Source: Celoporthe dispersa
Lineage: Eukaryota > Ascomycota > Sordariomycetes > Diaporthales > Cryphonectriaceae
Assembly: GCA_016584495.1 (NCBI GenBank)
Contig: WAID01000007.1
Span: 4,078,001-4,142,000, forward strand
DNA length: 64,000 nucleotides
Reading direction: 5' to 3'
Shown here: positions 34,414 through 46,592 of the stretch, piece by piece
How positions within the stretch are numbered: the stretch's first letter is position 1
Layout of the letters: each line of letters starts with the position of its first letter
Made by a program: the position numbers and the translations under genes
The notes under the pieces: model-generated
Told to the model about the DNA's origin: nothing
Database searches by the model: none
Seen by the model: the letters and a program-made list of their open reading frames with translations, nothing else

Positions 34414-34798
34414 TCAATTTAGCAGGCGAGCTTCAGCGAGCTCAGACGACACGTATAAGACGATGTAGAAAGTGAAAGCCACGTGTCCGACCCAATATGC
34501 AAGGCAAATCCCGAGGGAATAGATGTCTCGAAGGTCGACACCAGTGAACACCTTGCATGTGTGGAAACAATATGGCGACAAAACCGTTGTCGTCAAGAGG
34601 GGTGGGGGCACGGAAATGCAATCACGATACTACGAGGCCGCAGAGATGAATATGTGTGATAAGAAGGGCGGCAGAGAATATGAAAAGAGCATCCAATGAT
34701 TCAAGTGCGTTGGAGAGATAGGCCAAGTGGTTCACAGCCAGGACAACGAAGGCAGGTGTATACAAGGTGGAGAGGGTGTCGGAGTCGAGGAATTGCAT
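34414..34798 (-). CDS. Possible small membrane protein upstream of MSH4 (two exons)
   Basis: Exons 34798-34634 and 34551-34414 join in phase 0 (GTAGTA donor, CAAG acceptor; 82-nt intron), giving 100 aa. It starts MQFLDSDTLSTLYTPAFVVL and has hydrophobic stretches LDALFIFSAALLITHIHLCG and YSLGICLAYWVGHVAFTFYI. Its TGA is only 2 nt before the MSH4 ATG (AAT TGA TC ATG). I do not recognise the family. Support is two hydrophobic coding segments and a usable intron; chance cannot be excluded, and the sequence could equally be the 5' leader of MSH4. Confidence 0.35.
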
Positions 34799-37700
34799 GG
34801 TAGTCTCGGGTCTGTTTCTGTGGCTGCTGTGCAAGGGGCTGTCGGGCAGCTAGCCGTAAAACGAGAAGTCCAGAAGCTTGTCGTCGTGATCATCAGTCGT
34901 TGGTGAGTTCTGGAGGTTGAGCCGGGTCGAAGGTGTCGTGCAAGTGCCAAATGTAGCCTCGGAGCGAAGTCGGCGTGAAACTTGGGGAAATGGAAGGAGC
35001 ACATCCCACAGCATTATGCACCCGCCCCTTTACCCTACTAAGGTACCTACCCTCTCAATTTTCTCAAGTTCATGGCATGACATCACGTGTCCCAATGCAC
35101 AGAAAATTGTAACCAAGATGTAGCGAGGCCTCATCTTGTGGACGGCCTTCACAGGTTTACTGTCTGGTAGTGCCCGGACTAGCAACCCAATTGAACTTTT
35201 GCTGGCTCCTCTTCAATCCTTAATTTGAAGATGAGCAATCTCTTGTTGAGCTGTTGAGGAGCTAGCAGGACCCTCCGCAATTAATCACGTCTCTTCCATA
35301 TGCAATCCGTAATTAGAGTAGGAAAATGGAAGGCGAGAAGAATGCTGGCCCCAATCAGACGCCCATCAAAAGCCCCAGTTTATCCATGCCATAAGAACAT
35401 AGGCTAGCGCGAGCCTCGTCCTGGCTGGACGTCTTTCATCCGTACGCCTCAGAGAGCAGTCATACGACAGTCTGGAGATCTCTTTGGGCGTCCGCACATG
35501 ATTATCATCTGTGGAGTAGACTCTCAAGTACCTGTAGATGCAGAGATGTAAAGATATACATGCAAATACTAAGGACGCCTCACATGGTAGAAGAGAAAAA
35601 TGACAAGATGGCACATGGACTTGGCGAAGGCGATCTTATTACTATGGCGGGTGACATTCACAAAAGCTTGGTAGCAAGACGTTGCGCTTTCGCGCCCGGG
35701 CTGACTCATCGCCGACCCTCGCAGGCAGACGCGAGCTTGAGCCTGTGGGTGGTCCGTGCAACCACCCCCCAGGGTATATAACCTCGCCCCCAAACTCTGC
35801 AGCTTTGCTGCTCCCTCTCTTTTCCTCCTTCTCCATCCTGGTGCACGGGCTTTACGCAATTCAGTGAAGGTTCGCCTGAGAATGCGTTTTTGCTAGTTGA
35901 AAACTATACTATGACCACTCCTAGCTGGGTACGCCTGGCTAGGGAATCTTTGGAACCCAATCGAGACTCGCCTGCGAGAGCCTTGAATCGTCTTTCGTTG
36001 TCTTGTGGCCTGCTTGCGGGCACGACGAGGAAGGACTCGACGCATGGGAGCGAGGCGTGACGCGTACGAGCTCAATTTTTTGCAGCCATGCTCCTCACCT
36101 GCTTGGATCGTGGGACAATCAACTGGGCACCTGGGATCAAGCACATGCCGCGATGATTGCGTTGGACACCCAGACGTGGGGGGCGACCGACCTCCCAGCC
36201 TACCTACTTACTCACCCAAGGCCATACGCACCGACTCAAGCGCTACCGAACCTCCATCCAGATCGCTGGCTCTTCACAGCATACCTACCCATCTTCTGCC
36301 CTAGGTATAGCTACGGAGATCATCGACCTAGCGCTGATCAAATACAACTGCGACTTGCTGACCTGTCCACCACACCATCTCCAGCAGCCCTCCACCCGGC
36401 TGGACTTGAACAAATGGGATCAATTGCCCCTGGAGCTGACGCTTCGCAGTGCTGTCTCTGTATGCCCGCAGCAGCCTCTCTCTCTTGGCCACGTCAACCG
36501 CTCGGCGCGCCCTTCCCTCCCGTCGCAGCCGTTCCCGCCCTGTCGGCCGTCCGTCACCCTGACTATCAAGACTCCCTGCGCAGTGTTCGAGACATCTAGT
36601 GGCGGTTCTGAGTGTACTCACCTGGAGACCTTTTCTCCCTTTGACCTCGCTCGAGTGCCGCGTGCTCTGTCTGCGTGTATTTCGTGATATCCAGGGCGTC
36701 TGGCGTCCGCTCGCAGGGAGGATGTTACAATTCCCAGCCGTAGTCAGGTTGTCCTTCTCAGGGAGGGGGGAGGGGGAGACGAGGGCTGCCGCGAGTGGTT
36801 AGCAGCAGGATGCCGTGTCGTGTCGGTGTACTGGCCCACGTGCCGTGGTTTAAGACGTGACTCGCCAGGCTCGTCTGTACCCGCCGGAGGAATGCGTTGA
36901 TCAAAACCCCGGCAGTGTTACGGGGCACGGAGTCACTCTGATGAGCGGGCTGCGGCGACTGCTTCGTGTGCGACGAGTGGGGAACAGGACCGGTGAGTTG
37001 CGCAACGTTGAGCCGGGTTGTCTGACCTGCAGTGGGAACACGTAACGCCGTCCATCTCGACCGGCGCTGCGACCCTTGCATTTCTGTATGCCGTCCGTGA
37101 TGCATCTTCAGTAGCAATAGTCCACAATCCAGTGCTGCGGGAGATCCTGTGATCTGTTTTTAGAAGCCCATGACCACCATCCGCCCTCCCAGGGAGCGCT
37201 GAGCCCTCCACACGTTCGGGTGTTCCCGGGGAGCGCGGGCCTCCTTTCATGTTAGAGGATGAGTGTTGGTTTTAGAACGATGTTACTATCGCACTCGGTC
37301 TCGGATCCATGTCACGAACCGGTGCCCAAGCTGTACTCAGAAGCCCGCATGAGCAACATGTGGGTGCATGTTCCTTTCTGCCCGTCTGAACTCCCATTGG
37401 TACGTAGTCGCGGGGTAAAGCAGACGTGGTGGGTCAACTCAGGCCGCCTGCATGCGGCTCACGGAGTCGTCTCGGTACTACTACGGACTTGTTATACACA
37501 TTGTGATACTACCTGAAAAGACTCGTCATTATTGACAGAGAAGTTCGACACGAGTGCCATAAACAGTTACGATGGCTGCTCTGTCACAGCTGAACGCTGT
37601 GCCGTGTGTGACAAGATCCTCCGTGTGTGATTCCTCGTTCGGGTGTGGAAGCCAACGACAGCACCCCGGCCTCATGAGCTCCACGTCCAAGAGGCCGAGT

Positions 37701-39643
37701 GGATCCATCAGGCGCCCACCCCGCGAGGGGGGAGAGCAGATCCGACGCTGATCCTCGGCAGCGGCAGAGGCGCAGACGGTCAAATTTCTCCAGTCCTTCA
37801 CTTTCGGCTCCTCTCGCCCGGGCTGGTGATGTTGGTGAGTTTCCTAAGGTCGTAACTGCAGATGCGAGTGACGGAGAGGGGAAAACCCCGGTGCATGCAA
37901 TAGCCGTACATGCCGCTGCCCCGCACCGAAGGACTTGTGCACCTCACGTACATTTTCGCGGGTTAGCAAGATACAATTATGCGCGCGTATCACGCTTTTG
38001 GGCAGGTGAAATGGCAATCAGGTTGCCGGAGAGCCTCCCCGGGCCCTGATGATCTCTGACCTGGGAATATATCATACGCGAGGTCGATCTTGCCCTGCGG
38101 CATATCTCCTTTCTTTGCTCCCTCCATCCCCCCCCCTTCCCTTCACCTACTCTCCCACACAGTTGAAGCGTGTTAAGGCGGACACGATGTGTGTTTGGTT
38201 CCGCTGACGAAGGCTATGAGCGTCCCCTTTGCGATCTATGCACAATCTTCAACCCCCAAGGTGGCTCGATGGGGATCCCGTCCACAGGGTAGGACAGCAA
38301 ACCCGATAGATTGGATAAGGTGATAAGGTAGAAAAATGGTGTGGTGAGGCGCACACCAATCCCACACCCCAATCTTGTACGCCTGCAGCCTTCGTGCGCG
38401 CGTGGGCCTGTCGATCTCTGTTTCGTTCAACGACGATCCCCTCGGAATCCTGTATGAGTACGACTAGATGCTCGGTTGGGCTCAAATTCCTGCAGGGCGC
38501 TCGCTCCTCTCCAGTTTTCCCTTCAAGAGATCGTTCTGACTGACGTGTGCTTCTCCAGCCTCGCGGGCTCTCTCGTAGCCGCCGCCATAAGCACGGGTCG
38601 GAGAGGCTCACCAGAGACAGAGAAAGGCGTGGTACCTGTCGAAATGACAACCTGAATCCTTAACTCGTGTGACATCATTGTGTACTTAAGTAACCAGGCG
38701 ATGTGATTCCTCCGGATCAAACTCTCCGTTTCACCTGACATACTTGTACCTGCTCTGCAGTACCACCGTACATGATGCAACATCCCTTTCCCACCACATC
38801 GTCTCCCGAGCCTATGGATAAAACGGAGATTCCAGGTTTTGAGCTCGCGATGGACCAGTAGGCAAAATGAGCTGTCCTGGAATTTTACGGAATCCGAGAC
38901 TGGCTTCAATCATCAGCTCGGCAGGGGCGAGGGGGCAACTTTTTAGTTCCCGCGCATCCCTGCCAGACAACACCTTGATAGACTGGGATCCCCTGTAGCT
39001 TCAAGAGCAGCCGTAGCCTGCCGGCCCAAGCCTCGCAAAGCTGTTTGCATGCCAGCCCGGATTCTTCCTTGGGCCCAAACAAGGCCCAGCTTGCAGCTCC
39101 AGCTCCCAACCTTCGGCTCATTCTTTCACCTCCAACCACCTCGACGATTGTCAATTCACCTCAGCTGTCCACAGGTGGCGCTGGGTTCCTGTTTTCTCTC
39201 CCTTTTCAACCTACCTCTTCCTACTCTCTCATCTCTTCATCCCCTTGGCGAAAACAAGAGAGCATAATTGGCATTTTCCCCTGCATTTTAGACAAGACAA
39301 GACGCGCTTCTACTCTCCTGTTTGTTCTCCTCGGCTTGCGTTCCCCTACACAACAGCGGCAACCCAGCCTCTCATCCTCGTCTCTCCTTTTTTTCCCATT
39401 TCTTTTCTTCTGTCCTTCTCTTGTTTTCCTCCACTTTCTCTGCTCCTTGTGCTGCATAGAATCTCGAAAGTTCGGCTGTCCTAGAAAATCTTCAATCGCC
39501 TCTCCACAAGGGACCCACCGTCCCATTCAACAGTGATAAACGACGACCCTCGGGAGAATAAACCTCCAACCCATCCTGACCATCTTCAATGCTGCACAGC
39601 TCTTGGACGCAGACAGGATAGCACCTGACAGCCTCTGGTCAAG
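34799..39643. other. 4.8-kb gene-free stretch upstream of the trehalose subunit gene
   Basis: No supported CDS on either strand: open frames are short, lack homology I can recognise and look low-complexity. A TATATAA box at about 35776 with a following CT-rich stretch (35812-35836) could be an unassigned promoter. The last 600 bp (about 39040-39640) is strongly CT-rich and is probably promoter plus 5' leader of the gene at 39644. AGGGG (stress-element-like) occurs near 38925. Confidence 0.5.
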
Positions 39644-42600
39644 ATGACAGTCTTCATTGCCTCCTTGTGAGTCACCCTCTACAGCACCGCCTCCCTTTCC
39701 CTTGGTGTTTCGAATCTCAAAACTTGCTGTCGAGGTCCAACCACCAGGACCCACACTGGCCCCTCTACGTCATTGTAGAACTCGTGATGGCTTGCTGCTT
39801 ACTGACCCTTTTTGGTGACGCAGGTTTCTACCCAAAACTGTCCATTTTACCCTCCCAGGCACTCCTGCCAGAAACCCGAGATTTCTCCCCGAGACCACCA
39901 AAGTCAAGAAGCCTCGACCTGCATCCGAGAGACAGCCTACCCTGTTCCCTGGCAGCCAGGACGACATCACTCCTCCAGACACGCCCATCGAGGACAAACC
40001 ATCAAGTGACATCTTCACCAATGAGGACGGCTTCCGGATTCACTACCCCCCTAGTGCGAAGGAGGATGAGTCTTTTGGTTCCCACAAAGCCACGCCCGGC
40101 TACCAGGGCTCTCCAGTGTGGGGCAGGCGAAGTGATCAGCCCTCCTCCCGCGCACACACCCCTCCTCCGTCCTCCGTCCTCGAACACAACAAGCAGCTGA
40201 AGGCGAAGGCACAGGAGCTCGGACGCCAGGGAATAGTGCAGCCCAGGGCCATTTTCCGCAGCGACAGCCACGACAGGGTCTTTGCCCAAGCCGACTGGAA
40301 GGTTGTGAACGCCGATCAGGGCAATGGTGGACTGCGCCACGCTGCAGAGGCTGCCGCGCGGGAGGGCAAGATTGATCAGGTCACATGGGTCGGCTCTCTG
40401 GGCATGCCGACGGACGCCCTCGAGGGGAGCCAGCAGAAACAAGACATAGAGGACCGTCTGGCCACCGAGTACGACATGCTTACCGTCTTCTGCAGCGACA
40501 AGGACTTCGACGGTCACTATTCACACTTCTGCAAACAGATCTTGTGGCCTGTCTTCCACTACCAGCTACCCGACAACCCCAAGAGCAAGGCCTACGAGGA
40601 TCACTCATATAAGCACTATGTGAATGTGAACCGTGCCTTTGCCGACAAGATTATCAAGAACTGGAAGAAGGGCGATGTCATCTGGATCCATGACTATCAC
40701 CTGCTTCTAGTCCCCGGCATGATCCGCCAGAAGCTACCTGAGGCCGAGATCGGCTTCTTCCTACACGTCGCATTCCCGTCGTCTGAGGTCTTCCGGTGCC
40801 TGGCCGTCCGTAAGGAGCTTCTGGAAGGCATGCTGGGCGCCAACCTGATCGGTTTCCAGATCCACGAGTACACACGGCACTTCCTGCAGACCTGCAGTCG
40901 TATCCTGAATGCGGAGGCCAACCCGGATGGCCTGCAGCTGGATGATCGCTTTGTTGATGTCATCAACCTGCCCATTGGTATTGACCCAGTGCAGCTGAAC
41001 GAGCACCGTGATGACCTGCAGGTGCGGAAGTGGCTCAACGTGCTGCAGGAGCGCTACGCTGGCAAGAAGCTGATTGTCGCTCGGGACAAGCTGGACCACG
41101 TCCGGGGCGTCCGACAGAAGCTCCTGTCGTATGAGCTCTTCCTGAACACTCATCCCGAGTGGCGTGGCAACGTGATCCTCATCCAGGTTGCCCTGTCGTC
41201 AAGCGAGAAGTCGGAGCTTGATGCGACAGTGAGTGATATTGTTACTCGCATCAACTCATCTTACGCAAACCTCGCATACCAGCCGGTCGTCTACCTGAAG
41301 CAGGACATAGACTACGCGCAGTACCTGGCTCTTTTGACCATCGCGGATGCTCTGATGATCACATCGCAGCGTGAGGGCATGAATCTGACGTCTCACGAGT
41401 ACCTCTATTGCCAGGATGGCAAGTTCCTGAACGAGAAGAAACATGGCTCGCTGATACTGTCCGAGTTCACCGGAACGGCCTCCCTGTTTGGTGGCAACGA
41501 GCTCTCTGTGAACCCATGGGACTACAGAGCTTGTGCCAACGCCATCAGCAAAGCCCTGGAAATGGGAAATACCGAGAAGGAGGAGCGCTGGACAAAGCTG
41601 CACGAGTGTGTCTTGCAGCACACGGGTTCACACTGGTTCACAGAGCTCATGTTACGCCTGGATCGCGCGCATAATGAGCAGCACCGGCACGACCAGACCT
41701 CTGTCCCACGCCTCAACCTGAATACTCTTACTCGGCGGTATCATGACAGCGAGCGACGCCTCTTCATCCTGGACTACGAGAACACCCTGGTCAACTGGGG
41801 ACCGGTCAACCAGATCATCCCATCCAGCCCTCAGGTAAGTCGAACACACACTTCCCCGTCGCTAACTCCCCCCCCCCCCCCCCTGGATATCTCTCAGTCT
41901 AAGACTGTCAAGCCCGAGGCATTCCTGGCCGGCGCTGCGCATCTCAACCCCATGGCTAACGACATAACGACGCAGCGCACCCTGGATGTTCTCAATGAAT
42001 TGCTTTCGGACGAACGCAACACCGTCTATGTCATGTCTGGACGACGACCTGAGGAGCTGGACCGCCTCTTCCGTCGTGTCCCTAACCTGGGCCTCATCGC
42101 GGAGAATGGCTGTTTCCTCAAGGACTGCGGCAGTGATGCCTGGACCGAGATGGCCGACCCGGAGCACATCAGGGCGTGGAAGGAGTCTGTCAAGGGTATA
42201 CTCAACTACTACCTGGAGCGCACGCCGGGCGCCGAGATCGAGGAGCGCCGCTGCAGCCTCATCTTCCACTACAAGAGCGCCGAGAACTGGGATCACGCGG
42301 TCAGCCAGGCCAGCGACTGTGCTTCGCACATCAACGACGCCTGCGAGAAGCAGCGCGTCCACGCCATCCCGACCGACGGGTCGATAATAGTAGAGCCCGT
42401 GGACTGGACCAAGAGCACGGCCGCCGAGAAGATCTTCGATGATCTGCAGACCCGACTGCCGGCCGACGCGACGCACAAGAGCCGTGTGGACTTCCTCATG
42501 GTTGTTGGCGACGGGAGGGACGATGAGAAGGTGTTCAGATGGGCGAACACGCTTGGCGAAGAGAAGGTAATCAAAGAGGTGGTCACCGTCAGCTTAGGCA

Positions 42601-42692
42601 ACAGGAACACCGAGGCCTCGTCCACGATGACGCAGGGCGTGAGCGGCGTCCTCATGGTCCTGCAGAAGCTGGCCTCGTCCTCGAGCGAGTGA
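39644..42692 (+). CDS. Trehalose-6-phosphate synthase complex subunit, TPS3/TSL1-type (GT20 plus degenerate phosphatase)
   Basis: Three exons: 39644-39666, 39824-41834, 41898-42692 (942 aa). The tiny first exon encodes MTVFIASL; the split Leu codon joins FLPKTVHFTLPGTP, the characteristic start of this subfamily. The GT20 domain includes WVGSLGMPTD, GDVIWIHDYHLLLVPGMIRQ, EIGFFLHVAFPSSEVFRCLA, LIGFQIHEYTRHFLQTCSRI and INLPIGIDPVQ. The C-terminal HAD phosphatase-like domain starts RRLFILDYENTLVNWG, where catalytic phosphatases have DxDGT; the second Asp is Glu here, so phosphatase activity is doubtful. Later blocks are YVMSGRRPEELDRLF, GLIAENGCFLKDCGS and LMVVGDGRDDEKVFRW. This fits a regulatory/scaffold subunit of the Tps1-Tps2 complex. 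The 63-nt intron 2 (41835-41897) is in-frame and stop-free. Confidence 0.9.
41835..41897 (+). other. In-frame 63-nt intron with a C16 run
   Basis: GTAAGT donor, GCTAAC branch point at 41861-41866, 16 consecutive C at 41868-41883, CAG acceptor ending at 41897. Length is a multiple of three without stop, so retention would add 21 Ser/Thr/Pro-rich residues between conserved phosphatase-domain blocks. Confidence 0.85.
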
Positions 42693-45054
42693 GCAGACCG
42701 CCGCCGCCCACACCCCAAGTCTCGACCTCAAGAGACTGACATGCCTATCGCCGGGAGGGAGCAACGGCTACCAACCACAAAAAGGAAAACAAAGGAAAGA
42801 CAGGGAGGAACAAGAACAGCTGCGCCGAGGGCAAGGGTTCTCCTCGTGGGCCCACCCATCCCATCTCTGCAGTTTCCATTCCGCTTTGCAAAAGACTCTT
42901 TAGGTCGCGAGACCAATATGTGGCGTTTGTACCCACTTATTCACTCGATCGTGGACGGCCTTGCCGCCTACTGGTATGATTTGTTATTCTTTGGACTGAT
43001 GATTCTCGCAGTCTTGTCTCGGCATGTCCCGGCCAGCTTGTGTCTGACCTGTTTTCATTCCCCTCGATTCTTACTGATGCATGCCTTGTTTCTTTTGCAT
43101 ACTTACTGTATTCTTCTGGCGTTCACGAGCGTGCCGGTATGCGTTGATTTTATTCTTACTTTCCTCTCTCCTTTGTACGTGATTAAAAGAGACAAGACAA
43201 TGTACTAAGATGGGCTCGGAAGGGGTGTTATTTGGAATCAGGCTTGGGGGAGGGGGGAATAAAAAAAAGACAAGATGGGGACCGTCACCACTCCTGCATA
43301 TGAGCATAAGCATAGACTATGTACCACCCTCTCAGACAACACATCGCAAGATTCATGTTCCCTGGCATCAGTACCGAGAGGCAGGCTCAGAAACACCCTG
43401 CTGTGATCGCTGCATGTGTTGTTTATTTCCTTGATGTGGTTATCCAGAGAGCATAAGCAATCTAGCGTGCACGCCAGCAGTCTCAAGCCGCTTACCTGTC
43501 TCTCCAGGCGGAAGGGAGAGGGCGGAGAGGGAGATGACTGCTTCCTATGTAACGTTGCCATGGACCTGATGATCGTTGCCAAGGAGTACCTTGCCACGGA
43601 GCGAGTTTTCGTGATGGAAATGCTCGAGCAGGAATGATGAGTGGTCTGATCCAGGGCGGCGCAGGTCGTTTCGTCGCGACCGTGCATGGCGGAGGCGGGC
43701 AGCTGTGTCCGTACAGTCGCCACGTCCCCTGCAGGCAGAATCACCTCTCGCTCTTCTCCGGGACGAAGCAGGCGCGGGATCAAGCAAGGAGGGGAGGGAG
43801 CGCAACGGGCGGGAGGAAGCGCCTGCCACTCCCTGTAGGCGTTATATTCCCGCACGATGGGAATGCCGACCCGCCGCCCAAGAGACATGGGATCTTCCGC
43901 CGCGACTTGGCCGATCTGATCTGGACCAGTCGAGGTGATGGGCAAGACGCTGGGCAGGGATGAGAGGGGCGTCGTGGTCCCATATCTGTGCCGCATACTG
44001 AAGGGCCAGGTGGCGTCTTTGCATCTGTGGGCCGTCTGCGCCTGGGCTTCTTCTCCTGGGGGGAGGGTGGGAGGGGGAGGCACACTTCCTGTGACCTAGG
44101 CCGGCGTTCGTGTGTCGTATTTGTCAACTAGGAACCTTGGTTCGTGTATCAGGAGGCAGGCCCGGGGTGTCTGGAGGGGTGGATCATGATCCACCTCGGA
44201 GATCTTCGTACATTGACGATACAGCATCGTAGCCGTGCCTTACGGCCGTGTATCCTGGCTTCTCTTCCCCCCCCCCCCACAACAATGGCCTCGCTACTGG
44301 CAGGATCCTCTTAGCCGCCGTTGATGGTGGCTGCACTCAAGCCAGTACGGAAGAGGGAAGATGGAGCTACGATTGTGGAGCCTGGAGAAGGACGGAAGAG
44401 GCGAGGAGGGAGAGGGAGGAAGAGGGAAAGACGGAGTGCTCAAGGCTGCCTGGCGCTCCTGGTGACCTCACGGCGTCTGTCCATAAATTGAACCATGAGG
44501 AGTCTCTTAGGGGTGAGATGGATTATTGGCCCAAGGCAGTAGTCACAGGAGCAAGAAGGCCTCACGAGTAATGAAGGGCTGCAATTACAAGTACGAGAGC
44601 CTCAAGCAGTATTATGACCTGTGAAGTCGAAACCCTGGCTCCTCCCCCCAGGGCTTCCCCCTCTAGCTAAGCGTTCCAGCAGCGAGGGTGAATAATCAGC
44701 ACGGAGGAGACGGGAAAAGACCGTCTGTCTGGTCACGAGGCGGCGCCGGAATCAGCTTGGTACAGGGCCAACTACCAGCTCGGGAGCACAGCTGGCCGTC
44801 TTTAGCACGATGACATGATCAATAACGTGAGCTACCTACACCTGATCTATTGATAATGTCCTGCGCGTGCGATGTCCGGCCCCCTTCTTAGCCTGTCTTT
44901 GAACCCGTATCGTTGGTATTCTAGAAGGCTTCTAGCTTGTCTGGATGTCGCTGTAGCGTTGAAGTTCGTAAAGAAGGGAATGAAAAGAAAGGGGGGGCTG
45001 GAGGGGGTCTGCTGGGTGGACGGGTAAGTGATGAGGTCTATCCTCCGTCACGCA

Positions 45055-45081
45055 TGGATGGATGGATGGATGGACGGACGG
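45055..45081. repeat. (TGGA)n / (CGGA)n tetranucleotide repeat
   Basis: Four to five GGAT units followed by two GGAC units. Confidence 0.9.
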
Positions 45082-46483
45082 AATGCAATGCAATGGAATG
45101 AACGCTTGTACTTTGTCCACGTCGGCACGGTTCTCGCTGGATATTAACTAGCAGGAGAGGGCCTGGAATCCTGTCAATACCTGGGGAGGTAGCCTTCCAG
45201 ACGCAATCTCGAGGCAGACAGGGGTCAAGCTTGCACAAAGGATCACTCTTTTTTTTTCTTCTTCTTCTCTTTCTTCTTCCCTCTATCGTGTGTCTGTCTC
45301 TCCCCTTCTCTGTCTCTCTCTCCCTGTGTGTGTGTAAGACTTTCCAAGATCCCGCACGCGGGTGCTGACCATCATCCGCACATCTCGGCTCGGCTTCCCT
45401 CCTTCTGCGCGCGCGCCGACGGCATGCCGATGCAAGGGCCTTGGGGCCTTTCCTCCCGTGTGGCTGTCCTCCTTTTTTGGGAGGGTGCACACCCCTTGGC
45501 CCAGACAGACAGTATGGCGCGGCTCGTCGACCCTGCTCCCCGATAATTAGGGCCTAAACCTTGATCTCTGGTATATGCCAACCTGTCCTGGACAGGTTGT
45601 CTCGGGGGTTAGGTAGGCGTAAAATGATCATGGTGGCGTAAGATGCACGATTGTTGGTGTGTAGAGCCCGTATGGCTTTGTAACAACGGAGATGCTTATC
45701 GCTCTTGTCCCTATCCAGCATTGTAATTAATCCATTCAGAACTGTTGATGATACCTTTCTTGCCTCTAGCTTAAACCGCAACAACAACATTGAAACATTC
45801 TTCTCAGACGGTCCCTTGCTAGGAGCTAAAAGGAAGGAAGAAGAAGAAAAAAACACCGCCAGGCTCTGGAAAAATATTCACGAGACGTGTTTCTCTCGTG
45901 CTATTGATTGTCTCGGTGTATCCTGGAAACGGCGGTGTCGGCTTGTAAGTATATCCGCCCTGGGAAGTAAGATCATGATAAAATTAACCACATTGCAATG
46001 ACATCCAAGTGACGTGTCTTGCACAAGGGCCGCCGCATACCGCATCAAGCATGTACCATACATAGTATAGCACGCATGTGCACCATCGGCCGCCGCCAGG
46101 ACAAATTCGTGAGGGTAGAGAAGCGAGTGGCTACAGGCAGTATGGGCTGGTTCTCCATCTCGGGCAGATGAACACAGCACAGTACAGGCTCGAAGTCCAT
46201 GGGATCCTGGCTCACCTGTCGAATCCCGCGGAGATGCTGTCTCTCCCCCCTCCCCCCCCTTCTTCTCTCTCCGCTTTATTTTCATCTTTTTTGTCACTTT
46301 TGCTAGACCATGACGCGGCTGGTGTTTGTTACAAGACTGATGACCAGCTTCATGGTACATTCCTCTGGCCATGCGGCTGAGGAGACAGCCAATCCGCGCA
46401 AGGTCTGCGATGGTATCAAAGTCATGGTTTCTATGGAATAACGTGACTGGACTGGTAACACGAACTAAGCTAGGTTCTGTGCA

Positions 46484-46592
<109 letters not shown>

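Noticed and set aside
36003..36687. Overlapping open frames of 198 and 176 codons
   Set aside because: Two frames equally open over the same bases, no conserved motif, no convincing start context.
43238..44083. 281-codon minus-strand open frame
   Set aside because: No domain, no plausible introns or promoter, mixed low-complexity composition; not called as a gene.
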